From the NCBI GenBank assembly GCA_963705835.1, contig CAVPLC010000049.1, positions 1 through 64,000 on the forward strand: a stretch of 64,000 bases of DNA, written 5' to 3'. Origin of the DNA: Palsa-504 sp963705835 (GTDB lineage: Bacteria; Actinomycetota; Actinomycetes; Streptosporangiales; Streptosporangiaceae). A program made the position numbers and the translations under genes. The first letter of the stretch is position 1; each line of letters opens with the position of its first letter. A model generated the notes under the pieces. That model saw nothing but the letters and a program-made list of their open reading frames with translations. It was not told the origin of the DNA and ran no database searches. Shown here piece after piece: positions 17,864 to 26,447 of the stretch.

Positions 17864-17900
17864 CCTCCGGCCCGCGCTCCCCGAGGAGCCGGGCCGGAGG
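17864..17900 (+). terminator. Bipartite GC hairpin after the 17247 gene
   Basis: CCTCCGGCCCG at 17864-17874 and CGGGCCGGAGG at 17890-17900 pair perfectly (11 bp), with an inner GCTCC/GGAGC stem closing the loop CCGA. No U-tract, as often in GC-rich actinobacteria. Confidence 0.7.
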
Positions 17901-17940
17901 ACCGCTAGCAGATCTGAATCACGCCGAAAGGGCGCGGACG

Positions 17941-18625
17941 ATGTTCCAGGTACGGTTCCACGGGCGCGGCGGCCAGGGCGTGGTCACGGCGGCCGAGCTG
18001 CTGGCGGAGGCCGCGTTCCGCGAGGGCCGGCACGCGCAGGCGTTCCCGAGCTTCGGCTCGGAGCGGATGGGCGCGCCGGTCATGTCGTTCTGCCGGATCG
18101 ACACCACAACGATCCGGACCCATGAGCCGGTGAGCGAACCGGACGCCCTGATCATCCAGGATCCGACGCTGCTGCACCAGGCGGACCTGTTCGCCGGGCT
18201 CGGCCCCGAGGGCTACGTGCTCATCAACTCTACCAAGAGCTTCGGCGAGCTGGGCCTGGACGAGTTCGTCAGGAACTTCCACCGGGACCGGTTGCTGGTC
18301 GTGCCAGGCCTCCGCGCTGGCCCTCACCCACCTGGGCCGCCCGCTGCCCGGCGCCCCCATGCTCGGCGGTTTCGCCGCGCTGACCGGAATGGTCAGTCTG
18401 GACTCGGTGGTGGCCGCGATCAACGGCAGGTTCGCCGGCCCGGTCGCCGAGGGAAACGCCGCCGCAGCCCGTGCCGCGTTCGATTTCGGCGTCTGCCCCG
18501 ACAACGCCATCATCAAGCTCGGCGACGGTCGGTACGAGATCGACTACGACTACTGCAAGGGCTGCGGCCTATGCGTCGCGGAATGTCCCAGCGGCGCCAT
18601 CGAGATGACGCCCGAACTGGCTTAA
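17941..18625 (+). pseudogene. 2-oxoacid:ferredoxin oxidoreductase gamma subunit fused to a ferredoxin-type delta part, one frameshift
   Basis: The first frame reads as a PorG/IorB-type gamma domain (MFQVRFHGRGGQGVVTAAELL, FPSFGSERMGAPVMSF, LINSTKSFGEL). At about 18,308 one extra base breaks the frame; the rest (ALALTHLGRPLPGAPMLGG to AFDFG) continues in the next frame and runs directly into a ferredoxin piece with one complete cluster motif CKGCGLCVAECP. Only VCP remains of the other cluster, so 5 of the 8 cysteines of a normal delta subunit are present. No alpha or beta subunit gene follows, so the enzyme cannot be built from this locus alone. Confidence 0.75.
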
Positions 18626-18639
18626 GGGACTTTCGTCCC
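18626..18639. promoter_or_regulatory. DosR-like box (13 of 14)
   Basis: GGGACTTTCGTCCC departs from the core at one base. It starts right after the ferredoxin stop codon and lies 80 bases upstream of the small membrane protein and Acg-like gene. Confidence 0.6.
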
Positions 18640-18718
18640 CGGCGGCTGGGCCATTTGCCGGTACCTCGCAGGGCTGGCTGCGCATGTGATGGAGTCACGC
18701 AGTCGTGAGGAGATCGAT

Positions 18719-18913
18719 ATGTACCCGAACTCGGCGCTTTCCGCCGGCCAGCTCGCCATCATCGCCGTCGTCCCCGTTCTGTGCCTGGCCATCTGGCTTA
18801 TCGGCGTGTTCGTCGCCGCCCGCGACCCACGGCGCCGCGCTAGCAACGCCGGGGTGACATCGCTGCCACAGGACTCGTCGGGCATGGAAGAGCCCGAGCG
18901 CAAGGCCGCCTGA
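18719..18913 (+). CDS. Small single-helix membrane protein
   Basis: 64 residues: a short outer N-terminus, one helix (LAIIAVVPVLCLAIWLIGVFVAA), then a basic RDPRRRA stop-transfer and a polar tail. ATG 18719 follows GTGAGGAG. It lies between a DosR-like box and an Acg-like gene, 30 bases before it, so both are probably one transcript. No family recognised. Confidence 0.7.
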   Translation: MYPNSALSAGQLAIIAVVPVLCLAIWLIGVFVAARDPRRRASNAGVTSLPQDSSGMEEPERKAA

Positions 18914-18943
18914 CCGCGGTCAGCAGGCAGTGCGGTGACCGGT

Positions 18944-19957
18944 ATGAACGGCAACACTATTCCGGAGGGGCCGTCAATCCTGGCCGATCAGGCCCGCTAT
19001 CTGATCGCGACCGCCGCCCGTGCGCCTTCGGTGCACAATACCCAGCCGTGGCGGTTCCGGGTCGGCCATTCCGCGATCGAACTGCGCTGCGACCCGCGCC
19101 GTAAGCTCCGGGTGGATCCGGTCGGCCGGGAGATGCTCATAAGCTGTGGAGCCGCCCTGTTCGGGTTGCGGCTCGCGATCCGCTCGCTCGGCTATCAGCC
19201 CATGGTCGAATTGCTCCCTGACCCGGGGCGGCTGCGGTTGCTGGCCCGGGTGATGGCGGGCCCGGCGGAGCCGATGACGGTCATCGAGGGCGAGATGCTC
19301 AAGGCGGTACCGCACCGCCACACGCACCGCGGCGAGTTCGCTCCCGTCCCGCTGCCTGCCGGTCTCCTGGCCGGACTCCAGCACGACGCACGGGCCGAGG
19401 GAGCCACGCTGGAGTTGGTCGACCCGGGAATCGCCTACCAGCGGCTGGCTGACGTCGTCAGCACCGCCAGCCGCAGGCTTGACCTTGATCCGCACGCCCG
19501 TGCCGAGATAAGGCGGTGGAGCAGGAGCGCGGCCGGCCGGGCCCGCGACGGCGTCCCGGCGCACGCGTTCTCCGCGGCGGCCGGGGGGTGGCCTGGCCGT
19601 CAGCCCGGGCGGCTACGCCAGCGCGACTTCGACCTCGGCCGCGGCCTGGGGCAGCTACTCACCGACGGACCGGACCCTTCGGCCCCTGCCGTGACGGCCG
19701 TACTGCTCACACCCGGTGATGGCCGGGCCGACTGGCTCCGCGCTGGTCAGGCGCTGCACCGGCTTCTGCTGCATGCCGCAAGCAGATGGGTGTTCGCGAG
19801 CTTGTACACCCAGCCGCTGGAGGCCGCCGCTATCCGCGCCCTGATCCGGGACCGCCTGGGCCTGCCGGGAGCTCCCCAGATGCTGCTGCAGCTGGGCGTG
19901 GCCCATACCGCTCACGTGACCGCACGTCGGCCGACCGACGAGCTGCTCGAGCCATGA
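18944..19957 (+). CDS. Acg family FMN-binding nitroreductase-fold protein (copy 1)
   Basis: About 337 residues. AARAPSVHNTQPWRFRV is the signature N-terminal motif of the Acg family (Rv2032, Rv3127 and Rv3131 of the DosR regulon), followed by GREMLISCGAALFGLRLAIRSLGY and the VPHRHTHRGEF block. The C-terminal lid reads RWVFASLYTQPLE and RDRLGLPGAPQMLLQLG. Acg binds FMN with an internal lid covering the site and is thought to store flavin rather than reduce nitro compounds. GTG 18935 is an alternative start. A second copy is at 38455. Confidence 0.88.
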   Translation: MNGNTIPEGPSILADQARYLIATAARAPSVHNTQPWRFRVGHSAIELRCDPRRKLRVDPVGREMLISCGAALFGLRLAIRSLGYQPMVELLPDPGRLRLLARVMAGPAEPMTVIEGEMLKAVPHRHTHRGEFAPVPLPAGLLAGLQHDARAEGATLELVDPGIAYQRLADVVSTASRRLDLDPHARAEIRRWSRSAAGRARDGVPAHAFSAAAGGWPGRQPGRLRQRDFDLGRGLGQLLTDGPDPSAPAVTAVLLTPGDGRADWLRAGQALHRLLLHAASRWVFASLYTQPLEAAAIRALIRDRLGLPGAPQMLLQLGVAHTAHVTARRPTDELLEP

Positions 19958-19989
19958 CAGCGGCCCGGTCGACGCGCATTCCCTAGTAC

Positions 19990-20517
19990 CTACTCGAAAG
20001 CGGTCTGCGGCCCGGCGTCACGCCGTACCCACTTCTCCGCCGCCACGGCCGCGGGAGCCGTGCCCTCCAGGGCGCCGGCCAGGCGAGTCACAAGCGATCC
20101 CGTGGTCATCACGGCCACTTGGCGCATCAATACCTTGTCCAGGCCCGCGCCCAGCACGCCGAACGGCGGCCGGTAACAGCCGGTGAACGTCACTCGCGAG
20201 CGCTGTGGACCCTCGGCACTCAGCGTAATATCCGCGTCCAGCACCGGGAACAAGCCTGCGGTGCGGCCCACCGTCTCCCAGCGCAAGCCCACGGTCATCG
20301 TGTCATCGCGGTACAAAGGATCGACGAACCGGATCCTCACCAGCCGGGACGTACCTAGCAGATCACCCAGCGGTCCAACCCGCAGCAAGTGATCCATGCC
20401 GTGCTGATAGGCGGCATCGGAGGCTCCGCTGAGCCAGCCGTCCCGGATCAGGTTCGCCAGCCGCACCCGCGCAGTGCCGACGCTGACATCTAGCAGCCGG
20501 TCCTCTGAGAGAAACAT
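19990..20517 (-). CDS. SRPBCC-like protein, paralog 1
   Basis: About 175 residues with the shared pattern of three paralogs in this window: an N-terminal VGTARVRLANLIRDG, a Tyr/Gly-rich segment, a beta strand MTVGLRWETVG, LFPVLDADITL, then GCYRPPFGVLGAGLDKVLMR and a C-terminal helix. This fits the SRPBCC ligand-binding fold (strand-rich barrel closed by a long C-terminal helix). ATG 20517 is preferred over the TTG at 20529. A DosR-like box lies 58 bases upstream. Ligand and role unknown. Confidence 0.7.
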   Translation of the reverse strand: MFLSEDRLLDVSVGTARVRLANLIRDGWLSGASDAAYQHGMDHLLRVGPLGDLLGTSRLVRIRFVDPLYRDDTMTVGLRWETVGRTAGLFPVLDADITLSAEGPQRSRVTFTGCYRPPFGVLGAGLDKVLMRQVAVMTTGSLVTRLAGALEGTAPAAVAAEKWVRRDAGPQTAFE

Positions 20518-20574
20518 GATCGCAGCCAAGCAGGCAGCGGACGTCTCTCCGAAGTGACTAACGTCACGGGAAGC

Positions 20575-20588
20575 CGGGCCGAGGTCCC
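20575..20588. promoter_or_regulatory. DosR-like box (11 of 14)
   Basis: CGGGCCGAGGTCCC lies 58 bases upstream of the minus-strand SRPBCC-like gene. The right half-site GGTCCC is intact. Confidence 0.35.
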
Positions 20589-20616
20589 GCGTTCTGGTGA
20601 CCTTAGGCGTGCCCGC

Positions 20617-21039
20617 CTAGGCGGGCCTGATCCGGCGGCCGGTGACGCGGTGCGGGACGATCCGCAAGAACAGTTCCCGTTCCCCGGCGGGCCACGGCTC
20701 CACGCCCGCCTGCGCCGCGGACTCGCGCTCGGCCTCGGATTCCACGTGGTGGGCCGGCCCCTGGATCAGCACGCTCCAGCCCTGGCGTCCGGGCTCGTCG
20801 ATCTCGTCGATCTCGAACGCCACCAAATAATCCCCGCCCGCGATCCCGGTCTGCAGGTCCTCGTCCAGCGCGCTGTGCCGGGTGGTCCGGAACACGATCG
20901 CCCCGTCGTGCCACCTGTAGTTCACCGGCAGCACGGCCGGGCCGAACCGGCTGGCGTAGGCGATCCGGCCGATTCCGCCGGCCGATATCAGCCGCAGGCT
21001 CTCGGCCTCGTCCAGCTCCTCGATGACGCGGTCAGCCAT
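20617..21039 (-). CDS. Pyridoxamine 5'-phosphate oxidase-fold flavin protein (copy 1)
   Basis: 140 residues with the split-barrel layout: LDEAESLRLISAGGIGRIAY, LPVNYRWHDGAIVFRT, then YLVAFEIDEIDEPGRQGWSVLIQGPAHHV. This is the PPOX-like class common in actinobacteria; DosR-regulon Rv3129 belongs to the same broad group. It probably binds FMN or F420; no substrate can be assigned. The divergent alcohol dehydrogenase shares its upstream region, including a DosR-like box. Its paralog is at 27133. Confidence 0.85.
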   Translation of the reverse strand: MADRVIEELDEAESLRLISAGGIGRIAYASRFGPAVLPVNYRWHDGAIVFRTTRHSALDEDLQTGIAGGDYLVAFEIDEIDEPGRQGWSVLIQGPAHHVESEAERESAAQAGVEPWPAGERELFLRIVPHRVTGRRIRPA

Positions 21040-21119
21040 GCCTGATCCTTCCCCGGGTGCGGCTCTCAGTCAGACCTTAGCGTCACGGGCCGCGCCCGTG
21101 ACCTTCAACCCGCACGGAA

Positions 21120-21133
21120 CGGACCTTCGGCCC
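21120..21133. promoter_or_regulatory. DosR-like box (11 of 14)
   Basis: CGGACCTTCGGCCC lies between the divergent PPOX-like gene and the alcohol dehydrogenase, 63 bases before the ATG at 21196. Confidence 0.35.
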
Positions 21134-21195
21134 TGCCCTGAGTCGGCCCCGGTGACGAGGCTTGTCGTGGAGCTAAATGAGCCTAGGAGGCAGTC

Positions 21196-22248
21196 ATGCG
21201 AGCCCTCGTTTACCACGGTCCCGGTCAGAAGGCCTGGGAAGAGGTACCGGAGCCGGAGATCACCGACGATGGCGACGTCATCGTGCGGGTCGACGCGGCC
21301 ACCATCTGCGGTACCGACCTGCACATCCTCAAGGGCGATGTGCCCGCGGTGCACGAGGGCCGGATCCTCGGCCACGAGGCCGTCGGGACGGTCGTCGAGG
21401 TCGGTGACGGCGTGCACACGCTGGCGTGCGGTGACCGCGTGCTGGTCTCCTGCATCAGCGCCTGCGGGACCTGCCGGTTCTGCCGCGAAGGCCGCTATGG
21501 GCAGTGCCTGGGCTGCGGTGGCTGGATCCTCGGCCACAAGATCGACGGCACCCAGGCCGAGTACGTCCGCGTGCCGTTCGCCGACACCTCCACCTACCGG
21601 GTCCCGGGCAGCGTCAGCGACGAGGAGATCCTCATGCTGGCCGACGTCCTGCCGACCGGCTACGAGGTCGGTGTGCTCAACGGCAACGTCTGCCCGGGTA
21701 ATCTGGTCGCCGTCGTCGGCGCGGGCCCGGTCGGCCTGGCCGCGATCGCAGGCGCGCAGCTGTTCAGCCCGAGCCACATCGTCGCGATCGACTTGTCCGA
21801 CGCCCGGCTGGAGGCGGCCAAGCACTTCGGCGCCGACGTGATCGTGAACAACTCCCGCGAGGACCCGCTGAAGGTCATCAGGGACCTGGCCGGGGACCTG
21901 GCCGGGCGGCTCGGCGCGGACGTGTCCATCGAGGCCGTCGGGCTCCCGGCCACCTTCGAGATGGCGGTCAAGCTGGTCCGGCCGGGCGGCCGGATCGCCA
22001 ACGTCGGCGTGCACGGCGCGCCGGTCACGCTGCACCTGGAAGACGAGTGGATCAGGGACCTCACGATCACCACCGGCCTGGTCGACACCTCCTCCACTCC
22101 GACCCTGATGCGCCTGGTCACCAGCGGCCAGATCGACACCAAGCGGTTCATCACCCACCACTTCGGCCTGGACGAGTTCGAAGAGGCGTACGACGTCTTC
22201 TCCCGCGCCGCCGACACCGGCGCGCTGAAGGTCGTTCTCAGCCGCTGA
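21196..22248 (+). CDS. Zinc-dependent alcohol dehydrogenase (MDR family)
   Basis: 350 residues, full length. Catalytic zinc ligands are in CGTDLH (Cys near 37) and GHEAVG (His, Glu near 60); the structural zinc cysteines are spaced as CISACGTCRFCREGRYGQC. The Rossmann motif is VGAGPVGLAAI. Oxidises an alcohol or reduces an aldehyde with NAD(P); substrate not determinable. ATG 21196 follows TAGGAGGC. It leads a run with two CBS proteins and the GNAT-CoA ligase (gaps of 20-30 bases), so it probably heads an operon under the upstream box. Confidence 0.92.
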   Translation: MRALVYHGPGQKAWEEVPEPEITDDGDVIVRVDAATICGTDLHILKGDVPAVHEGRILGHEAVGTVVEVGDGVHTLACGDRVLVSCISACGTCRFCREGRYGQCLGCGGWILGHKIDGTQAEYVRVPFADTSTYRVPGSVSDEEILMLADVLPTGYEVGVLNGNVCPGNLVAVVGAGPVGLAAIAGAQLFSPSHIVAIDLSDARLEAAKHFGADVIVNNSREDPLKVIRDLAGDLAGRLGADVSIEAVGLPATFEMAVKLVRPGGRIANVGVHGAPVTLHLEDEWIRDLTITTGLVDTSSTPTLMRLVTSGQIDTKRFITHHFGLDEFEEAYDVFSRAADTGALKVVLSR

Positions 22249-22275
22249 GCAAGGAGAAGGAAAGAGGTGCCAGCG

Positions 22276-22974
22276 ATGGCCTCCATCGTCAAGGACGTCA
22301 TGACCACCCGTGTCATCTGGGTCAAGAAGTCCGCGTCGTTCCGGCAGATGGCGACCGCCCTGCGCGAGCACCGGATCAGCGCGTTCCCCGTGGTCGACGA
22401 CGACGGCAAGGTGATCGGCGTCGTCTCCGAGGCCGACCTGCTGACCAAGGAAGCCCTGGGCATCGACCCGGACGGAATGCCGGGCATGATAACCGGTCTG
22501 CTCCGCCGCAAGGAGCACGCCAAGGCACGCGGGATAACCGCGGGCGACCTGATGACCAGCCCTCCGGTGACCGTTGCCCCCGAGGACACGGTCGAGCATG
22601 CGGGCCGCCTCATGTTCACGCGTAAGGTCAAGCGGCTGCCCGTGGTGGATGCCGACGCTCACCTCGTCGGCATCATCAGCCGTGCTGACGTGCTGGCCGT
22701 CTTCGACCGCACGGATGAGGAGATCCGCATCCAGATTGCCGAGAGCATCATCCGCGATGGGCTCCTCACCGACCCGGACACGTTCGGCGTGATCGTCAAG
22801 GACGGTATCGTGACGCTGGCCGGCAAGCCCGAGACCAGCGACGTCGGTCACGAGCTTGTGCACAGGACACGGCACGTGCGGGGTGTGGTCGCCGTCCGCG
22901 ATCGCCTCATCTACCCGCTGCCTGAACACGTCGGCAGCAGCTACGACCCCCTGATCAACTTCCCGGTCGACTGA
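22276..22974 (+). CDS. CBS-CBS-BON protein (tandem copy 1)
   Basis: 232 residues: CBS1 (VKDVMTTRVIWV to VVSEADLLTK), linker, CBS2 (AGDLMTSPPVTVAP to IISRADVLAVF), BON tail (GVIVKDGIVTLAGKPE to VVAVRDRLIYPL). GTG 22267 is an alternative start. It is closely similar to the gene that follows at 22998, so the pair is a tandem duplication. CBS domains sense adenine nucleotides; BON domains are often membrane- or phospholipid-associated. Confidence 0.9.
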   Translation: MASIVKDVMTTRVIWVKKSASFRQMATALREHRISAFPVVDDDGKVIGVVSEADLLTKEALGIDPDGMPGMITGLLRRKEHAKARGITAGDLMTSPPVTVAPEDTVEHAGRLMFTRKVKRLPVVDADAHLVGIISRADVLAVFDRTDEEIRIQIAESIIRDGLLTDPDTFGVIVKDGIVTLAGKPETSDVGHELVHRTRHVRGVVAVRDRLIYPLPEHVGSSYDPLINFPVD

Positions 22975-22997
22975 CACCCAAGAAAGAGATGAGAACA

Positions 22998-23666
22998 ATG
23001 GACGTCACCGTCAAGGACGTCATGACCACCCCGGTCGTGGCGGTCACGCGAGGCGCCTCATTCAAGGAAATGGCGGCCATGCTCCGCCAGTACCGGGTAA
23101 GCGCCTTCCCTGTCATCGACGACGACCAGAAGGTGATCGGCATTGTCTCCGAAGCCGACATGCTGGCCAAGCAGGCACTGAACGGCGACCGCAACGGGAT
23201 GATCAGCGCCATGCTGCACCGCAGGGAGCGCGAGAAGGCGGACGGCGTGACCGCGGGCGACCTGATGACCGACCGAACGGTGACGGTCAACCCGTCCGAC
23301 ACCGTGGAGCAGGCCGCGCGGCTGATGTACACGCTGCAGGTCAAGCGGCTTCCCGTGGTGGACGCGGGCGGCTGCCTGGTCGGCATCGTCAGCCGGGCCG
23401 ACCTACTGACCGTCTTCGACCGCACGGACTCGGAGATTCACGCCGAGATCGTCGACGACATCATCCTGCACGAATTCCTCATCGACCCGGCCCAGTTCAT
23501 GGTCACGGTCGCCGATGGCGTCGTCACCTTGAAGGGCGCCCCGGAGTCCGCGGCCCTGGCCCACCGCATCGTGGAAAGGATCCGGCGCGTTCAGGGCGTG
23601 GTGGCCGTACGCGACAAGCTCGCCTACCCGCCCGCCGAGCGGTCGGTCGCGGGCCTGTACGTCTGA
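22998..23666 (+). CDS. CBS-CBS-BON protein (tandem copy 2)
   Basis: 222 residues with the same order as its upstream twin: VKDVMTTPVVAV, IVSEADMLAKQ, AGDLMTDRTVTVNP, IVSRADLLTVF, and the BON tail MVTVADGVVTLKGAPE to VVAVRDKLAYP. ATG 22989 is an alternative start. It lies 24 bases after copy 1 and 24 bases before the GNAT-CoA ligase, so it is part of the same operon. Confidence 0.9.
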   Translation: MDVTVKDVMTTPVVAVTRGASFKEMAAMLRQYRVSAFPVIDDDQKVIGIVSEADMLAKQALNGDRNGMISAMLHRREREKADGVTAGDLMTDRTVTVNPSDTVEQAARLMYTLQVKRLPVVDAGGCLVGIVSRADLLTVFDRTDSEIHAEIVDDIILHEFLIDPAQFMVTVADGVVTLKGAPESAALAHRIVERIRRVQGVVAVRDKLAYPPAERSVAGLYV

Positions 23667-23690
23667 GCCGCCAGCCAAGGGGGAGACGGC

Positions 23691-26126
23691 ATGAACATGG
23701 CACAGGCCGCCAGCGGCGTATACGCGCTGCTGGCGGACGGGACGACGGTCGAGATCCGCCCGGCCGGGCCCGGGGACTTCAACGCGGTCAAGGCCATGCA
23801 CGAATCGATGTCCCCGGACAACACCTACATGCGTTTCTTCAACCTCAGCCGGCTGGCCGCCGAGACCGAGGCCCACCGGATCTGCCGGGATCCGGTGCCC
23901 GGTGAGGTGGCGCTGCTCGCGCTCGCGAACGGGGAGGTGGTCGGCTGCGCCAGCTACTCCGTACTGGGAGAGCAGAAGACGCACGCCGAGATCGCGTTCG
24001 CGGTAGCCGACCACATGCACCACAGGGGCATCGCCACCCTGCTCCTCGAGCATCTGGTCTCGACGGCCAGGAGCCACCAGATCACCTTCTTCACGGCCGA
24101 GACCCTGAGCGAGAACAAGGCGATGCTGAACGTGTTCGCCGACGTCGGCTTGCCCGTTGACCGTCACTATGCAGACGGGGTATACGAGATGACCTTTCCC
24201 CTCCCCAGCGCGGACGTGGGCACCTCTCTCGACAGCTACCTGGATGTGGTGGCCGCCCGGGAGCGCCGCGCGGACGCGGCCAGCCTGCGGCACGTGCTCG
24301 CCCCCGAGTCGGTCGTGGTCATCGGCGCGAGCCGGCGGCGCGGCACCGTCGGCCGGGCGATCCTGGACAACATCCGCACCGGCGGGTACGCAGGCCGTGT
24401 CTACGTGGTCAACCCGCGGGCCCGGCAGATCGGCGGCGAGCGCTGCCTGCCCTCGGTGCTTGACCTGCCCGAGCCGGCCGACCTGGCGGTGATCGCCGTC
24501 CCCGCGGCGGCGGTCCCGGACGCCGCGGAACAATGCGGCCAGCGCGGCGTGCGGTCGCTGGTGGTCATCACCTCCGGCCTGGACGAAGGGGGCTGCGCCG
24601 ACCTGCTCGCCTCGTGCCGTCGGCACGGCATGCGGCTGGTCGGCCCGGACTGCTTCGGCGTGGCCGTGCCTGGCATCGGCTTGGACGCCACGTTCGCCGC
24701 GAGTCATCCGCGCCTGGGCGCGGTCGGCCTGGTCATGCAGTCCGGCGGGCTGGGTCTGGCCATGGTAGATAAGCTGTCCCGTCTCGGCATCGGGATCTCC
24801 TCGTTCGCGTCGGTCGGCAAGAAGCTCGACGTGTCGAGCAACGACATGCTGATGTGGTGGGAACAGGACGGCGTCACCAGGCTCGCCGTGTTGTACATAG
24901 AGTCGTTCGGCAACCCGCGCAAGTTCGCCAGGACCGCACGCAGGGTCAGCGCCACTATGCCCGTTCTGACCGTTCAGGCCGGCCGTTCCACGACCGCGCC
25001 CGGTCTGACCCCCCTGGTGAGCCGGAACGCCCTGTTCGAGCAGGCCGGCGTCATTACCGCGGCCGGCCTTGGCGAGCTGGTTGAGGCCACCGCGCTTCTA
25101 GCCACCCAGCCTGTCCCGGCCGGGCGCACCGTCGCGATCGTGTCCAACGTCGGCAGCGTTGGAATCCTGGCCGCCGACGCGTGCACCAGCCTCGGGCTGA
25201 CCGTGCACCGCCCGCACGGCCTGACCCGCCGGCGACTGCGGGCGCTCGTGCCCGGCGGCGGCACGGTCACCGGTCCCGTCGACACCACGGCCACCGTTTC
25301 GGCCGAGGGTTTCCGCCAGTGCCTCGAACTCCTCGCAGCAGACGAGGACGTGCACGCCGTCATCGCGCTCGTCTTGCCGACCGGCGCCACCGGCGATCTG
25401 GTGGCCGCGATCGGTGAGGCGGACGTCGGTATCCCGCTCGCCGCAGTGGTGCTGAACCAGCCAGAATCGGTCCGGCTCCTGCCGCGGCCGGACGGCAGAG
25501 GACAGCTTCCGGCCTACGGTTATCCCGAGGCGGCCGTGGCCGCGCTAGCCCGGGCGGCGGCCTACGGGGCCTGGCGGGCCGAACCGCGCGGCCAGGTGCC
25601 GGAATTCGCCGACATCAAGATCGAGGACGCCCGTGCGCTGGTGCGCGAGTGCCTCCGCCAGTCGCCGGACGGCGGCTGGCTCGCGCCCGAGAAGACGGCC
25701 GAGCTCCTGCGGTGCTACGGGATACCGCTGGCCGTCGGCGATGACACCCCGGGAGATGCCGCGGGCACCGAAGTGACCGTCAAGGTGACCGATGACCAAG
25801 TGTTCGGGTCGCTGGTGGCGCTCCAGCTCGGCGGCCCGGACTCCACGGCTACCGACGTGCCGGCCGAGCACGCGGCCCGGCTTACCCCGCTAACCGACAC
25901 CGACACGGACAAGCTGATCCGCTCTGTCCGCTTTGCGCCAGCCGCCGGCAGAGCCCTCCGCGAGCTGCTCCTCCGCGTCTCCCGGCTCTCCGAGGACCTG
26001 CCCGAGGTCACCGAGCTCGACCTCAGCCCGGTCATCGCAGGGCCCGAGCGAGCGCCAGTCCTTGGCGCGCGCGTCAAGGTCACCCCCTCTCAGCCGCAGG
26101 ACCCGTTCCTGCGAAAATTGCGCTGA
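23691..26126 (+). CDS. GNAT acetyltransferase fused to an acetate-CoA ligase (ADP-forming)-like protein, short ATP-grasp
   Basis: 811 residues. Residues 15-175 are a GNAT domain (EIRPAGPGDFNAV, HAEIAFAVADHMHHRGIATLLLEHL). From about 200 follow a CoA-binding Rossmann domain (VVVIGASRRRGTVGRAILDN) and succinyl-CoA-ligase-like domains (LVMQSGGLGLAMVDK, SNVGSVGILAADA). The C-terminal ATP-grasp part (WLAPEKTAELLRCYGIPLA to ELDLSPVIAG) is short by roughly 60-70 residues after GDDTPGDAAG. This is the architecture of Pat-type protein lysine acetyltransferases, which inactivate AMP-forming acetyl-CoA synthetases. The shortening makes ligase activity unlikely. Confidence 0.85.
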   Translation: MNMAQAASGVYALLADGTTVEIRPAGPGDFNAVKAMHESMSPDNTYMRFFNLSRLAAETEAHRICRDPVPGEVALLALANGEVVGCASYSVLGEQKTHAEIAFAVADHMHHRGIATLLLEHLVSTARSHQITFFTAETLSENKAMLNVFADVGLPVDRHYADGVYEMTFPLPSADVGTSLDSYLDVVAARERRADAASLRHVLAPESVVVIGASRRRGTVGRAILDNIRTGGYAGRVYVVNPRARQIGGERCLPSVLDLPEPADLAVIAVPAAAVPDAAEQCGQRGVRSLVVITSGLDEGGCADLLASCRRHGMRLVGPDCFGVAVPGIGLDATFAASHPRLGAVGLVMQSGGLGLAMVDKLSRLGIGISSFASVGKKLDVSSNDMLMWWEQDGVTRLAVLYIESFGNPRKFARTARRVSATMPVLTVQAGRSTTAPGLTPLVSRNALFEQAGVITAAGLGELVEATALLATQPVPAGRTVAIVSNVGSVGILAADACTSLGLTVHRPHGLTRRRLRALVPGGGTVTGPVDTTATVSAEGFRQCLELLAADEDVHAVIALVLPTGATGDLVAAIGEADVGIPLAAVVLNQPESVRLLPRPDGRGQLPAYGYPEAAVAALARAAAYGAWRAEPRGQVPEFADIKIEDARALVRECLRQSPDGGWLAPEKTAELLRCYGIPLAVGDDTPGDAAGTEVTVKVTDDQVFGSLVALQLGGPDSTATDVPAEHAARLTPLTDTDTDKLIRSVRFAPAAGRALRELLLRVSRLSEDLPEVTELDLSPVIAGPERAPVLGARVKVTPSQPQDPFLRKLR

Positions 26127-26188
26127 CGCGCGGAGCTTTCCAAGGGCGAGCACCATTGCCCGTTCGGAATAAAAGGTCTTAAGAGACA
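26103..26188 (+). repeat. Dispersed repeat, copy A (86 bp)
   Basis: Covers the last codons of the GNAT-CoA ligase (PFLRKLR and stop) and 60 bases downstream. A second copy at 34098-34182 is about 85% identical with one indel. It contains a GCG-AAAATT-GCGC near-palindrome and a conserved AAGGGCGAGCACC block. Confidence 0.8.
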
Positions 26189-26447
26189 GAAGACGCTGAT
26201 CCTGCCGATGGTCAAGTGGCGTCCGCCGTCCGCGACCGCACCGCCCTTTGACAGGCGTGATAGGCGCTTCGCCGACGAGGCGTGGCGGACTATTCGCTGT
26301 GGCGGCTGCTGGGCGCCCGCGGCCGGCGGCCAGGAGATCCGCTCCCGGTTCGGCCGGTACTTCCGGGTGGCCAGCCAGCAGCACAGTGGCTCACGCCTGG
26401 CCGCCTACCACCTAGTCCGCGACGGCGCATAAGAAGGAGGCACCGCA
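26127..26447. other. Intergenic region, repeat plus possible gene remnant
   Basis: The first 60 bases belong to repeat copy A. After 26208 one frame reads FDRRDRRFADEAWR and another, shifted, DYSLWRLLGA; this faintly recalls the N-terminus of polyhydroxyalkanoate synthases, but too little is left to call it. An AAGGAGGC ribosome site at the end serves the gene at 26448. Confidence 0.35.

Noticed and set aside
21070..22998. 642-codon minus-strand open frame opposite alcohol dehydrogenase and CBS genes
   Set aside because: Spans two well supported plus-strand genes and their spacer; Asp/Gly/Val/His-rich shadow typical of GC-rich DNA.
26208..26432. Small polyhydroxyalkanoate-synthase-like gene
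   Set aside because: Only a DRRFADEAW-like word and a shifted fragment remain; too short to support a gene call.
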